Shown here piece by piece: positions 26,056 to 35,201 of a stretch of 64,000 nt of DNA. Numbering within the stretch: position 1 is the first letter of the stretch; every line of letters starts with the position of its first letter. Source of the stretch: Psychrobacter pacificensis (GTDB lineage Bacteria; Pseudomonadota; Gammaproteobacteria; Pseudomonadales; Moraxellaceae); NCBI RefSeq assembly GCF_900101915.1, contig NZ_FNAL01000011.1, positions 41,417 through 105,416 on the forward strand, in the 5' to 3' direction. The notes below the pieces were generated by a model. It made no database searches and was not told the origin of the DNA. It was given only the letters and a program-made list of their open reading frames with translations. Made by a program: the position numbers and the translations under genes.

Positions 26056-27642
26056 ATGTCGTTTGCCCAAGTCTATACCCGCTCAGTCGTCGGCCTGCAC
26101 GCCCCCAAGGTCATCATTGAGGTACATCTATCACAAGGACTACCTGCATTGACCATTGTTGGTCTACCAGAAGCCGCTGTACGCGAGAGTAAAGACAGAG
26201 TACGCTCTGCCATTCTTAATTCAGGTTTTCAGTTTCCTAATCGGCGTCTAACGATTAATTTAGCCCCTGCTGATTTACCTAAAGATGGCGCGCGTCTTGA
26301 CTTGCCAATCGCTATTGGGATATTGGCGGCAAGCGGACAACTTGAGCCAGAAGTATTATCGGGGTTTGAGTTTATTGGCGAGTTGGCACTCAACGGTGAG
26401 CTGCGGCAGGTGACCGGTAGCTTGGCTGTCGCTCGCGCGATTAAGGCAGAAGGATTGGCATCAACGTTGTCGAAAACGTTGTCAAAGGCGAGTGACTCTG
26501 TAAAAAACGAGCAACATGTTACCTTACAGAGCGCACCACAATTAATCGTACCGATTGACAATGGTCGTGAGGCTAGCCGTGTGGATGGCGTGACGATATT
26601 GGCAGCGAAGAGTCTAAAAGCAGTATGTAACCACTTGCAGTCACTGGCGGATCCAAGCGGATCTTATGACTGCTTGAAGGTGGTAACGCCCAGTCCAGCA
26701 CCGCAGCATGTAGGCTATCAAGTGGATTTAGCCGATGTCAAAGGACAGCACCATGCCCGCCGCGCGCTAGAGATAGCAGCAGCTGGCGGTCATTCGTTAT
26801 TGTTTACAGGGCCACCGGGTTCTGGCAAAACGCTCATGGCCTCACGTTTGCCGACGATATTGCCTGATCTCAGTGCTGAGGATGCGCTCGAGGTAGCTAG
26901 TACGTATTCAGTGGCAGACAGTGATTACGATTACGGCACACGTCCCTTTAGGCAAGTGCATCACACCATATCAGCCGTGGCGTTGGTTGGCGGCGGCTCA
27001 CGGCCCAAACCGGGCGAGATTACGCTTGCTAATAAAGGGGTGTTATTCCTTGATGAGTTACCAGAATTTGATCGGAGCGTGCTTGAAGTATTACGCCAGC
27101 CGTTAGAAGCCAAGCAAATCACTATTAGCCGCGCCAACTCGCAAATGACCTTTCCAGCCAACTTTCAACTGGTCGCAGCTATGAATCCGTGCCCGTGTGG
27201 TTATGATGGCGATACCTCAGGGCGCTGCCGCTGTCGACCTGAGCAAATCAAACGCTATCAAGACAAACTCTCAGGGCCACTATTAGATCGTATTGATTTG
27301 CATATTACCGTACCAGCATTGCAGATTGCTGACTTACAAAGCGCGCAGGCAGGGGAAACATCCAAACAAGTACGCGAGCGAGTAGCAGCCGCGCATCAGC
27401 ATCAATTAAAACGACAACAAAAAGTCAATAATGAGCTAAGCCCGAGCGAAATCGATGAATATATCAAATTAGGCGATAGCGAAAAACAACTATTGCAACT
27501 TGCTCAGCAGCGCTTGAATTTATCCGCACGCGGCTACCATCGGGTGTTACGAGTCGCGCGTACTATCGCGGACTTGGCCAACAGTACAGATATTAACAGC
27601 GCCCATGTGTCAGAGGCGCTCAGCTATCGTAGTAAGGAGTAG
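26056..27642 (+). CDS. comM: ComM/YifB-family Mg-chelatase-like AAA+ ATPase
   Basis: ComM is a hexameric helicase promoting branch migration during natural transformation. The N-terminal Lon-like domain (LPALTIVGLPEAAVRESKDRVR) is followed by the AAA+ core with Walker A GPPGSGKT at 252-259 and Walker B GVLFLDELPEF. A zinc-type segment (MNPCPCGYDGDTSGRCRC) and a C-terminal Mg-chelatase domain (LSARGYHRVLRVARTIADL) follow. The 528 residues are slightly longer than the usual ~505, with a Ser/Lys-rich insertion near residue 140. It is monocistronic here. With dprA it supports natural competence in this organism. Confidence 0.92.
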   Translation: MSFAQVYTRSVVGLHAPKVIIEVHLSQGLPALTIVGLPEAAVRESKDRVRSAILNSGFQFPNRRLTINLAPADLPKDGARLDLPIAIGILAASGQLEPEVLSGFEFIGELALNGELRQVTGSLAVARAIKAEGLASTLSKTLSKASDSVKNEQHVTLQSAPQLIVPIDNGREASRVDGVTILAAKSLKAVCNHLQSLADPSGSYDCLKVVTPSPAPQHVGYQVDLADVKGQHHARRALEIAAAGGHSLLFTGPPGSGKTLMASRLPTILPDLSAEDALEVASTYSVADSDYDYGTRPFRQVHHTISAVALVGGGSRPKPGEITLANKGVLFLDELPEFDRSVLEVLRQPLEAKQITISRANSQMTFPANFQLVAAMNPCPCGYDGDTSGRCRCRPEQIKRYQDKLSGPLLDRIDLHITVPALQIADLQSAQAGETSKQVRERVAAAHQHQLKRQQKVNNELSPSEIDEYIKLGDSEKQLLQLAQQRLNLSARGYHRVLRVARTIADLANSTDINSAHVSEALSYRSKE

Positions 27643-27691
27643 TCTTCGTTTGAGCCAACTATCACATCCGTTTGATAGAGGCTTTTATGGG

Positions 27692-28375
27692 TTAGATGTT
27701 ATCTTTCATAATCCAAGTAACCAAATCCGTAAAATGATCAAACGCCTCGGTTGGGCCGAGTTCACGAATGTCTTGCCCGTAGTTATAGCCATAGGATAGT
27801 CCAAGCGTGTCCATATTGGCGTTTTGACCCGCCAAGATGTCGTTTCTAGAATCGCCAATCATAATCGCTTGGTCAGGAGTAATCCCCAATTGAGTACAGA
27901 CATGCAGTAGGGGCGCTGGATCTGGCTTTTTGGTGGATAGACTGTCGCCGCCCATCACTTCACTAAACAGATCTTGCCAGCCGAATGATTCTAATATTTT
28001 GGGGACAAAACGAATGGGTTTGTTAGTGACTAGAGCGAGCGTGTAGCCAGCCGCGTGAAGTTGTTTAAGGCCACTATCGACATCGGGATAAGCAACGGTT
28101 TTGCTACCACCAATCTTAGTATATGCCTCAAAAAATATTTGCTCCGCGTGATCGGCCTCGGCTTTGGTCAGTGCGCCCTCTGGGACAGTGATATCACCGA
28201 CCAAAGCACGCTCTACAAGCATTCGTGAACCATTGCCTATCCAATTGCGTATCGTCTCAATTGGGTAGGTGTCTTTACCAAGCGTGGTCAGCATTGCATT
28301 GGTGGCATCGGCCAAATCAGGCACGCTATCAATGAGTGTGCCATCAAAATCAAAAATTAAAAGTTGCTTATTCAT
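27692..28375 (-). CDS. gph: Phosphoglycolate phosphatase
   Basis: A HAD-superfamily phosphatase. Motif I is FDFDGTLIDSVPDLA with the nucleophilic Asp, motif II lies in LALVTNKP, motif III Lys in KKPDPAPLLH, and motif IV in MIGDSRNDILAGQNA. The gap between motifs I and II holds a helical cap domain, as in Gph. Length 227 fits. Gph removes 2-phosphoglycolate formed during DNA repair of oxidative breaks. A broader HAD specificity cannot be excluded. A MITE-like repeat lies about 145 bases upstream of its start. Confidence 0.88.
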   Translation of the reverse strand: MNKQLLIFDFDGTLIDSVPDLADATNAMLTTLGKDTYPIETIRNWIGNGSRMLVERALVGDITVPEGALTKAEADHAEQIFFEAYTKIGGSKTVAYPDVDSGLKQLHAAGYTLALVTNKPIRFVPKILESFGWQDLFSEVMGGDSLSTKKPDPAPLLHVCTQLGITPDQAIMIGDSRNDILAGQNANMDTLGLSYGYNYGQDIRELGPTEAFDHFTDLVTWIMKDNI

Positions 28376-28518
28376 TGTTCCTCACTATTGAAAGTCATTA
28401 TATTTATTGTATTAGATATTCCGTGTTATACCTTAGCACGGTAGTATTTTAAGACTGGTCAATTTAGTGTTGTTATATTCTCAAGTTTATGAGCATTAGC
28501 AGTTACTCGACATCTTTA

Positions 28519-28624
28519 TATAGTCAATCCACTAAAAAGCGTTACAGCGTTAACCTCGCTTGAAGTATGACGTATACATCTGCACTCGGTTGCCTTGTAC
28601 CACTCTTAAATTGGATCAACTATA
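28519..28624 (+). repeat. MITE-like dispersed repeat, copy 2
   Basis: A 106-bp copy of the element at 362-468, in the same orientation and about 95% identical by eye. Its left end is TATAGTCAATCCACT and its right end is the near-inverse ATTGGATCAACTATA. The right terminal repeat overlaps the 3' end of the DUF4385 gene and provides that gene's last codons and stop. Confidence 0.75.
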
Positions 28625-29107
28625 ACGCGCGCGGTGTTCTTTTTTCATTCTTAGATAATCTTCGTTCTCACGACACTGGTCCCATTTTTGCTTAAAAATA
28701 CGCGCCGATTCTGCCTTGATCGGGTCTTCGGCTTGTCGTGGTAACTCTTCGCGACCATGGGCGCCGCTTTGGCCTTTTTTGTCATCAGGTACTGGCCCTT
28801 TATATTTTTTACCGCCCTTGTGATTGGCATAGCGGCGAGCACGAGTGTAACCCATTTGGATGAACTTACGTGCCATATCCGCGCCAACGAAGTCATCATC
28901 TGCTAAATAATCTAAAAACATCTGATAAATGGTTTCACTGCTCTCGCGGGCGATATCAGGCGTGGCAAAACGCCAATGCGGGAGGATTTCAGACTTGTAA
29001 GGCTCTACAAGTAATACGCCTTGCTCACCGCGCCCGACGCGGTATAACTCAGGATGCGCGCGCAGATCAAGATTTTTATAATCCAAGTCGTAATCAAATT
29101 CTCTCAT
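28616..29107 (-). CDS. DUF4385 family protein
   Basis: A 163-residue soluble protein with the pattern FDYDLDYKNLDLRAHPELY, RVGRGEQGVLLVEPYKSE and PHWRFATPDIA that I recognise as DUF4385. The C-terminal half is strongly basic (ARRYANHKGGKKYKGPVPDD) and could bind nucleic acid, but no function is established. The ATG at 29107 is preceded by AGGTGG at good spacing; a GTG at 29116 is less likely. Its final residues YS and TGA stop fall inside the right terminal repeat of the MITE-like element, so the original C-terminus may have been altered by the insertion. Confidence 0.75.
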   Translation of the reverse strand: MREFDYDLDYKNLDLRAHPELYRVGRGEQGVLLVEPYKSEILPHWRFATPDIARESSETIYQMFLDYLADDDFVGADMARKFIQMGYTRARRYANHKGGKKYKGPVPDDKKGQSGAHGREELPRQAEDPIKAESARIFKQKWDQCRENEDYLRMKKEHRARYS

Positions 29108-29248
29108 ATCTGCCACCTAGGCTCTGTACTATGATGGGTATCTATTCATTCATAGTTACTGAGTATACTGAGCCAAGCGGTGTAGAAAAAAGCACAAAAA
29201 TGTTATACAACCGTGAGTAAAGCGAGCGATGAGTATAAATAACAGACA

Positions 29249-29286
29249 TAAAAAAAGCCCCAAACATTGCTGTTCGGGGCTTTTTA
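29249..29286. terminator. Terminator downstream of tRNA-Phe
   Basis: AAAGCCCC pairs with GGGGCTTT, with inner AACA/TGTT pairing around TTGC and A and T runs on both sides. It lies just past the 3' end of the tRNA (minus strand). Confidence 0.9.
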
Positions 29287-29301
29287 GAATCTATTAACGA
29301 A

Positions 29302-29377
29302 TGGTGGCTCGAGGCAGGATCGAACTGCCGACACACGGATTTTCAATCCGTTGCTCTACCGACTGAGCTATCGAGCC
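29302..29377 (-). tRNA. tRNA-Phe (GAA)
   Basis: The 76-base gene reads GGCTCGATAGCTCAG at its 5' end. Acceptor strand GGCTCGA pairs with TCGAGCC, the anticodon stem ACGGA/TCCGT encloses a TTGAAAA loop with anticodon GAA, the T-loop is TTCGATC, and the CCA end is encoded. Confidence 0.97.
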
Positions 29378-29499
29378 GTCTTCGTTGAGGCGCTATTAAA
29401 CTAAATATAGGCTCGGCTGTCAAGTGATTTTTGCGTTATATCTCATAAAAGTCGATAAATAAACAAATATTGGCGAAATAAACCCTATTTACTCTATAT

Positions 29500-29922
29500 T
29501 TAGTCTTTTACGCGCAGGAGTTCGTACTCGCTCATAATTCGGTGAATATCTGCATCCGCAGGGACAAATTCACGCACGCCTTTTTTGACCTCGGCATCAT
29601 AGACCAGTTTAATAAATTTGGCATCGATGGCGCGTTTACGGTTCTCTGGATGTACCGTCAGATATTGCAAACGCTTGGCATCGGTCTGTCCATCATCAAA
29701 ACAGGCAACCGCAGCGATAGGCTTATCATTGAACATACCAACATAGAGGTATTGCCCGCGTTTGAATCCTTGCGCCACTATGCTTAACACCTCAGCACCA
29801 TCAGGCTGCGCATCATCACTATCGTACAATGCCTGCAAGCGTTCTGCTAGCTCATTATCGCGAGCAGGTTTTTTGATAAGTGGCGCATCCAAGCTATTAA
29901 TAGCGATCGCTTCTAAAGGCAT
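29500..29922 (-). CDS. GNAT-fold protein, PanZ/PanM-like candidate
   Basis: A 140-residue protein with a small GNAT-like core: a strand-rich segment LYVGMFNDKPIAAVACF followed by RLQYLTVHPENRKRAIDAKFI, which takes the place of the acetyl-CoA-binding loop but lacks the full Q/RxxGxG/A motif. Short GNAT proteins of this sort in Moraxellaceae are often related to PanZ, the acetyl-CoA sensor that triggers PanD cleavage in pantothenate synthesis. That link is a tentative inference, and no pan genes lie nearby. AGGA precedes the ATG. It is flanked by tRNA-Phe and the hisB promoter region. Confidence 0.6.
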   Translation of the reverse strand: MPLEAIAINSLDAPLIKKPARDNELAERLQALYDSDDAQPDGAEVLSIVAQGFKRGQYLYVGMFNDKPIAAVACFDDGQTDAKRLQYLTVHPENRKRAIDAKFIKLVYDAEVKKGVREFVPADADIHRIMSEYELLRVKD

Positions 29923-30321
29923 AGCAGTTCCTATAAACAGAGGGTTTTTATAGTATAAAGTCAGTATTACACCGCACTATGTCATAGAGAGTAGTGCCAT
30001 AAAGGTGAGACTGTCAACGTTCGCGCCAGTCATGATTGATAATACTAAACACACTATTTTAGCAGAATGACGTAAATTTGTGCGTGGTTTGGTGCTTGGT
30101 CGTGGCAGTAAATGTTAGGGTTTGCTATGATGAGGCTAAATCATATGTGATACACATCAACCCTAATATATTGATATCTTTTGTATATATCACTTTTTCA
30201 TACATTTTTTGTGGGCGCTGATGGCAGCGCTAGCCTCAATGTAACAGACAGCAATGGGCGATGTTTTACCCTATTTATAATTGACCGCTTTTCACTGATA
30301 AAAAACCGATAGAGAATAGCC
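29923..30321 (+). other. Intergenic region upstream of hisB
   Basis: About 399 bases. A perfect hairpin GCGCTG-ATGG-CAGCGC lies at 30215-30230 with no T run after it. There is no histidine-codon leader peptide of the attenuation type. No ORF is convincing. Confidence 0.5.
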
Positions 30322-30969
30322 ATGACAGCCAATGCAACTGAGCAAAATCAAGCAACAAACCTAAATTTATACGGTCGCCCTGAGCGCATCGCGACCGTTG
30401 AGCGTATCACTGCCGAAACTCAAATCACTTGTACCATCAACCTCGATGGTACAGGCAAAGGCGTGGTAGACACGGGCGTACCATTTTTGGATCATATGAT
30501 CGATCAGATTAAGCGTCATGGTTTGTTTGACTTGGATATCAAGTGCAACGGTGACACCTTTATTGATGACCATCATAGCGTTGAAGACACCGGTATTACC
30601 CTTGGTCAAGCATTTAACAAAGCGTTGGGCGATAAAAAAGGCATCCGTCGTTATGGGCACTTTTATGCGCCATTAGATGAGTCGTTGACACGCGCTGTGG
30701 TGGATTTATCAGGGCGTCCAGGGCTGCATATGGATATTCCGTTTACGCGCTCGCACGTTGGCCGCTTCGATGTTGACCTATTCAGTGAGTTCTTTTATGG
30801 GTTCGTCAATCACTCGTGGATGACGGTGCACTTGGATAATCTCAAAGGTAAAAACAGCCATCACCAGATTGAATCAACCTTTAAAGCCTTTGCTCGTGCG
30901 CTGCGTATGGCCTGCGAATATGATGAGCGTGCGCTGAATACCTTGCCATCGACCAAAGAGGCTTTCTAA
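30322..30969 (+). CDS. hisB: Imidazoleglycerol-phosphate dehydratase
   Basis: HisB dehydrates imidazole-glycerol phosphate in histidine synthesis. Metal-binding blocks are [43 protein letters not shown] and [21 protein letters not shown]. The 215 residues form a monofunctional dehydratase with no fused phosphatase. The N-terminal ~25 residues are a variable tail. hisH follows after 184 bases; hisA lies 22 kb away, and hisF is not in the window. Confidence 0.96.
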   Translation: MTANATEQNQATNLNLYGRPERIATVERITAETQITCTINLDGTGKGVVDTGVPFLDHMIDQIKRHGLFDLDIKCNGDTFIDDHHSVEDTGITLGQAFNKALGDKKGIRRYGHFYAPLDESLTRAVVDLSGRPGLHMDIPFTRSHVGRFDVDLFSEFFYGFVNHSWMTVHLDNLKGKNSHHQIESTFKAFARALRMACEYDERALNTLPSTKEAF

Positions 30970-31153
30970 GACGCATTTAAGGCTGTTCTACAAGGTTACT
31001 CAAGAGGGTCAGTTAAGTTTGGCGTACTGGTTGTACAGCCTGCGCTTAACTTCCTTGTAGCAAAACCTTATCTACACCTTAGGAACAGAAAATAGTATAC
31101 AAAATAGTATAAATAGTATAGTAGTCAAAATATTTAAAAACGAGAACCAATTG

Positions 31154-31789
31154 ATGACCAAAGTAGCGCTATTAGATTATGGTATGGGCAATTTGCATTC
31201 AGCTGGCAAAGCCTTGTCGGTAGTCGGGGCAGATGTCTCTATCACCAATGCTCCAAAAGTTGTCGCGGCAGCAGATAAAATTGTCTTCCCTGGTGTTGGC
31301 GCGATGCGTGATTGTATCGCTGGTATGCATGAGGCAGGCATTGATGACGTGGTACGCGATGCAGTGTTTAACAAACCCGTGATGGCCATCTGTGTGGGGA
31401 TGCAAGCGTTATTTGAGCAATCGGCTGAAAATGGAGGTACAGACTGCCTTGGCATCTTAAACGGTACGGTAGAAGCGTTTGACCCTACGTGGAAAGACAA
31501 ACAAGGCGCAACGATAAAAGTACCACATATGGGCTGGAATACGATTAGTGGTATGGATTTTGACCATCCGCTTTGGCACGGTATCGAGGACAACGCGCAC
31601 TTTTACTTTGTGCACAGCTACTACTGCGCACCTAACGATAACTCTCAAGTCGCCGCTATCTGTGATTATGGCCAGCCGTTTTGTGCCAGTATCATCAAAG
31701 ACAATCTATTTGCCACCCAGTTCCATCCAGAAAAGAGCCATACCGCTGGCTTGCAACTGCTAAAGAATTTTGTCGAGTGGAATGTGTAG
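31154..31789 (+). CDS. hisH: Imidazole glycerol phosphate synthase, glutaminase subunit
   Basis: HisH releases ammonia from glutamine for HisF. The class I amidotransferase triad is visible: Cys in [12 protein letters not shown], and His and Glu in [10 protein letters not shown]. The N-terminus reads [18 protein letters not shown]. Length is 211 residues from the ATG at 31154; the TTG one codon earlier is unlikely. It probably shares transcription with hisB, though 184 bases separate them. Confidence 0.95.
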   Translation: MTKVALLDYGMGNLHSAGKALSVVGADVSITNAPKVVAAADKIVFPGVGAMRDCIAGMHEAGIDDVVRDAVFNKPVMAICVGMQALFEQSAENGGTDCLGILNGTVEAFDPTWKDKQGATIKVPHMGWNTISGMDFDHPLWHGIEDNAHFYFVHSYYCAPNDNSQVAAICDYGQPFCASIIKDNLFATQFHPEKSHTAGLQLLKNFVEWNV

Positions 31790-31906
31790 ATAGGCAGTAA
31801 ACGTAAATTGCACATTTGCTTCAGAATAGGGTAGGTTATCGCTTGTATAGTCTGCCTTTTTTATTCTCCACTATTGTCATTCTTAACTATCAATTTTTAG
31901 TTATTA

Positions 31907-32338
31907 TTGTTTAGTGATACGCTCAATCATTTTCTGCTCGCTTATATTTGGAATACTCTAGTGGACTTTAACACCTTTAAAATAAACGTTGTTGAAACAA
32001 CTGGCCTTGCCAAAGATGCGTTACACATTTACGTCGGCGTCGGCGTCTATCTGCTCAGCATGTTTATCTTACGCCCTATCATTAAGAATCAGACTATCAG
32101 AGCCTTTTTAGCACTATTAGTCGTCATTAGCGTAGCACTGCTAGGTGAATATTTCGACAATCGTCACATCATCGTGCCAAAAGGCCTTCTGGCTCTAAAA
32201 GGTACAGATATCAAAGCAAGTATTCATGATCTCATTAATACCTGCCTGCTGCCTTTCGTGCTGTTTGCTCTAAATAAGTGGACAAGGATTTTTCAAGCGA
32301 GCAGCTCACCAAGTAAGCTACTAAAGAAAACCCGTTAA
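31907..32338 (+). CDS. Small membrane protein of unknown function
   Basis: A 143-residue frame with at least three hydrophobic stretches: IYVGVGVYLLSMFIL, AFLALLVVISVALLG and LINTCLLPFVLFAL. A Lys-rich tail follows. The open frame begins at a TTG with no good ribosome site; a GTG at 31964 would shorten it by 19 residues. I do not recognise the family. It lies after hisH and before hchA on the same strand. Topology and length suggest a real inner-membrane protein, but the start is uncertain. Confidence 0.55.
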   Translation: MFSDTLNHFLLAYIWNTLVDFNTFKINVVETTGLAKDALHIYVGVGVYLLSMFILRPIIKNQTIRAFLALLVVISVALLGEYFDNRHIIVPKGLLALKGTDIKASIHDLINTCLLPFVLFALNKWTRIFQASSSPSKLLKKTR

Positions 32339-32475
32339 AACAGTTTTTCAATCCTGCTTTACAAAGCTTACGAAACATAAAAATTCTCATCTATTTAATG
32401 CTGTCTTCATTTGTTACCTTAGATTGATCATTTCTAGCTACTCAATAAATATAAATCATAAAAAAGGAAGCCACT

Positions 32476-33405
32476 ATGAATATGCAAGATCTATTAGATA
32501 AAGCCAAAGACACCTTAGACAACGCCAAAAATACTCTAGGCTTAGAGCCGCAAGAAACTGAAGCAGGCATTTATATTCCCTCAACATCATCGCTAAAGAT
32601 AGCTGCGCCGAATAAAACCAACTACGATCATACTAATTACGATAATCCCTATAAGGGCGATAAGAAAATCATGATGGTCTGTACCGAAGAGCAGTACATG
32701 ACTATGGAGAACGGCAATAAATTTGATACCGGTAATCATCCGGTGGAGATGATGGTGCCGTTATTACATTTTAAAAAAGCAGGCTTTGATGTCGATGTGT
32801 TTACGCCAACAGGCGAGGCGGTCAAGGTCGAGCAGTGGGCGATGCCAGAGGACGATGACGACGTTAAACAAATCTATAGTGAGTACGAGTCCAAGTTTAA
32901 CAATCCCAATAGTATCGCTGACTTTGTCAAAAATGACATGGCCAATAGCGACGACTATGCAGCGATTTTTATCCCGGGTGGTCATGGCGCGATGCTAGGC
33001 TTGCCTGAGGACAAGAACCTCGGTGCATTGCTACGTTGGGGACACGATAATGATCTCTTTACCTTAGCGATTTGTCACGGGCCTGCAGCGTTATTGGCGG
33101 CTGACCTTAATAGTCCTGACAGTTCTGATGAAGACAATTCCAAGCGTGACTTTATTTTTAAAGGTTATAAGATGGTCGCGTTCCCCACTGTCATGGATAA
33201 GCAAATGCCAAAAATTGGCTATCTGCCTGGTACGATGCCATGGTACTTTGGGGATAAGCTTGAAGACCTAGGCGTTACTATTGATAATAAACTGGCCTCA
33301 GGACAAACGCATCAAGATAGAAAGCTAATCTCAGGTGATGGGCCACTAGCAGCGAATGACTTTGGTAAAATGAGTGCTAAAGCTTTATTAAAAGAGTTTG
33401 GTTAG
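32476..33405 (+). CDS. hchA: Hsp31/HchA-type DJ-1 family protein (glyoxalase III/deglycase)
   Basis: A DJ-1/PfpI superfamily protein of 309 residues. The catalytic Cys is in the nucleophile elbow LAICHGPAALLAA (C200), with supporting FIPGGHGAML and the HchA-type insertions (FPTVMDKQMPKIGYLPGTMPW, here cited by region 226-246). Such proteins remove methylglyoxal and act as stress chaperones. The N-terminal ~40 residues (DLLDKAKDTLDNAKNTLGL) form an amphipathic helix not seen in E. coli HchA. AAGGA precedes the ATG. It is monocistronic and closed by a bidirectional terminator shared with avtA. Confidence 0.88.
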   Translation: MNMQDLLDKAKDTLDNAKNTLGLEPQETEAGIYIPSTSSLKIAAPNKTNYDHTNYDNPYKGDKKIMMVCTEEQYMTMENGNKFDTGNHPVEMMVPLLHFKKAGFDVDVFTPTGEAVKVEQWAMPEDDDDVKQIYSEYESKFNNPNSIADFVKNDMANSDDYAAIFIPGGHGAMLGLPEDKNLGALLRWGHDNDLFTLAICHGPAALLAADLNSPDSSDEDNSKRDFIFKGYKMVAFPTVMDKQMPKIGYLPGTMPWYFGDKLEDLGVTIDNKLASGQTHQDRKLISGDGPLAANDFGKMSAKALLKEFG

Positions 33406-33430
33406 ATCGTTTTCATAAAGTCATCATATA

Positions 33431-33462
33431 AAAAAACGGACTATTTATTAGTCCGTTTTTTA
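33431..33462. terminator. Bidirectional terminator between hchA and avtA
   Basis: AAAACGGACTA pairs with TAGTCCGTTTT around TTTAT, with A and T runs outside; the two genes converge on it. Confidence 0.93.
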
Positions 33463-33481
33463 TATTCAAAAAGAGCAGGTT

Positions 33482-34801
33482 TTACTTAGCCTCATCGTAC
33501 AGCTTTCGCACCACCTCACCAATCACCGCAATGCCTTTGGCCAACGTGTCCTCATCTGCCGCGATACTCATGCGAATACACTCATGCGCGTGTTGATAGT
33601 CACTGACATCGACACCGGGGAAGAAATACTCACTCGGCACGATAAGCGTCCCTTTTTCTTTCAAAGTCTCATACAGCTCAAGGGTAGTAATCGGTAAATC
33701 CTTGAACCACAGCCACAAGAATATCGCGCCTTCAGGCTTATGAATCACTAGCGGGTAATCGCCCAATTCTTTTTTAAGTAAGGTAACTGCGGTCTTCGCT
33801 TGCTGCTGATAAAAAGGCTTAATCTCATTATCAGATAACTGCTTGATACGGTCGTTTTCGACCAGTGGCGTGGCAATCGCTGCCCCAAAGCGGGTCGGCG
33901 CTAGATTGACCACGGCATTCATCGCGCTGACCGCCTCAATCACTTTAGCATCAGCCACGATAATACCGGTACGCATACCGGGCAAGCCAATCTTCGACAG
34001 ACTAAAGCACAGAATCGTATTGTTATCCCAGTTCAAATTCACATCAGAGTAGATGATATTCGGGAAGGGCATACCGTAGGCGTTGTCGATAATCAGCGGA
34101 ATGTCATAGCGCGCCGCAATCTCGGACAAATGCGCCATTTCGTTATCGGTCAGCACGTTGCCCGTCGGGTTGGTCGGGCGTGAGCAGCAAATCGCCCCGA
34201 TACGACCTTCCTTTAACGCGGGCAAGTTCTCCAACTCGTCAAAATCCACGCGATATTTAAAGAAGCCTGCTTCGCCATCATGCGTCACTTCATCGATATG
34301 CGGCAATACGGCAGTGAAATGCTGACCTTCGACATGCACATCGCTATAGCCGATATACTCAGGGGTCAATGGCAGTAGAATGGATTTGTCGACAGATTCG
34401 TTCTGCTCATCAGTGAAAGCACCGCCAAACAGATTAAACAGATAGAAAAACGCATTTTGTGAGCCATTGGTCAGAGCGATGTTGTCTGCCGTGAGATTCC
34501 AATCATAATGACGGTTAAAAAAGCCAACCAACGCATCGATAAAGCCAGCATCCCCTTGCGGATTGGAGTAGTTCGCCATGCTAATAATCGCGCTACTGTT
34601 GGGCACGTCTGCATCGTTGTCAACGCCCAGCGCCTTATAGGTCTCTAAAAACAACTCATTGACGGCATCAATTTTGGCAGGGTTACCACCGCCCAGCATG
34701 TTGACTGGCTGATCGCTTTTTAGCGCATCGCCCAGATCATCCATCAATTGTGAGATGCCCGTAGGCTGGGTAAATTTTTGACCGAACTTTGAGAATTTCA
34801 T
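33482..34801 (-). CDS. avtA: Valine--pyruvate aminotransferase
   Basis: A fold-type I PLP aminotransferase. AvtA transfers amino groups between valine and pyruvate, or alanine and 2-oxoisovalerate. The N-terminus MKFSKFGQKFTQPTGI and NMLGGGNPAKI match AvtA. The PLP region includes NGSQNAFFYLFN, SRPTNPTGNVLTD, IDNAYGMPFPN and the Schiff-base lysine in FSLSKIGLPGMRTGI. The 439 residues are full length (E. coli about 417). It is transcribed alone; the upstream cassette is separated from it by a terminator. Confidence 0.92.
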   Translation of the reverse strand: MKFSKFGQKFTQPTGISQLMDDLGDALKSDQPVNMLGGGNPAKIDAVNELFLETYKALGVDNDADVPNSSAIISMANYSNPQGDAGFIDALVGFFNRHYDWNLTADNIALTNGSQNAFFYLFNLFGGAFTDEQNESVDKSILLPLTPEYIGYSDVHVEGQHFTAVLPHIDEVTHDGEAGFFKYRVDFDELENLPALKEGRIGAICCSRPTNPTGNVLTDNEMAHLSEIAARYDIPLIIDNAYGMPFPNIIYSDVNLNWDNNTILCFSLSKIGLPGMRTGIIVADAKVIEAVSAMNAVVNLAPTRFGAAIATPLVENDRIKQLSDNEIKPFYQQQAKTAVTLLKKELGDYPLVIHKPEGAIFLWLWFKDLPITTLELYETLKEKGTLIVPSEYFFPGVDVSDYQHAHECIRMSIAADEDTLAKGIAVIGEVVRKLYDEAK

Positions 34802-34940
34802 AAGACTACCATGCTGTTTGGGAGGGTGTTATAAGTGGGTATTTAACCGATAAAGTTGGGCTAGTATAGCAAATGAGGGCTATAAAATAAGCAAAGTGCG
34901 GGGCTGATATTGACTTATATGTCTATACAGCTTACGAAGC

Positions 34941-34979
34941 AAAAAAACGCCTTCTATTCATATAGAAGGCGTTTTTTTT
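34941..34979. terminator. Terminator closing the HicA-like/FGE-like cassette
   Basis: CGCCTTCTAT (34948-34957) pairs with ATAGAAGGCG (34962-34971) around TCAT, with seven A before and eight T after. On the minus strand it lies just beyond the 65-residue gene. Confidence 0.93.
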
Positions 34980-34994
34980 ATTTATTTAAAGGTA

Positions 34995-35192
34995 TTAAAT
35001 CCTCTCCATTCTTCGTAAATTATGTACAAAGTTCTGGAATGCACATCGACAACTCGGTGAAGAGGGGATAGCTACTCTACGATTATTAGGCGCTATGAGA
35101 ACATGATGCTTTTTACCCTTGCGATAGTACCAACCTGATTTTAGTTTACGATTAACAAGCTTGTCGATTTGAGAGTTATTACTAAATTTCAT
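34995..35192 (-). CDS. HicA-like small basic protein
   Basis: A 65-residue, strongly basic protein. GWYYRKGKKHHVLIAPN, then RRVAIPSSPS and FVHNLRRM, resembles the short HicA-type dsRBD-like fold: a Gly-Trp, a basic turn, a possible catalytic His (H29/H30), a Pro, and the strand ending in IP. The HicA resemblance is by motif only and distant. No HicB antitoxin follows. It starts nine bases after the upstream 579-residue gene, and its AGGAG overlaps that gene's stop region, so the two are probably translationally coupled. Function unknown; toxin, RNA-binding or defence roles are open. Confidence 0.6.
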   Translation of the reverse strand: MKFSNNSQIDKLVNRKLKSGWYYRKGKKHHVLIAPNNRRVAIPSSPSCRCAFQNFVHNLRRMERI

Positions 35193-35201
35193 AGCTATCT
35201 C

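Noticed and set aside
30213..30233. GCGCTG-ATGG-CAGCGC hairpin upstream of hisB as a terminator
   Set aside because: No T run follows on either strand, so intrinsic termination is not supported.
34995..35192. Classical HicAB toxin-antitoxin pair
   Set aside because: No HicB-like antitoxin is adjacent, and the neighbour is a 579-residue protein unlike HicB; only a distant HicA-like fold is claimed.
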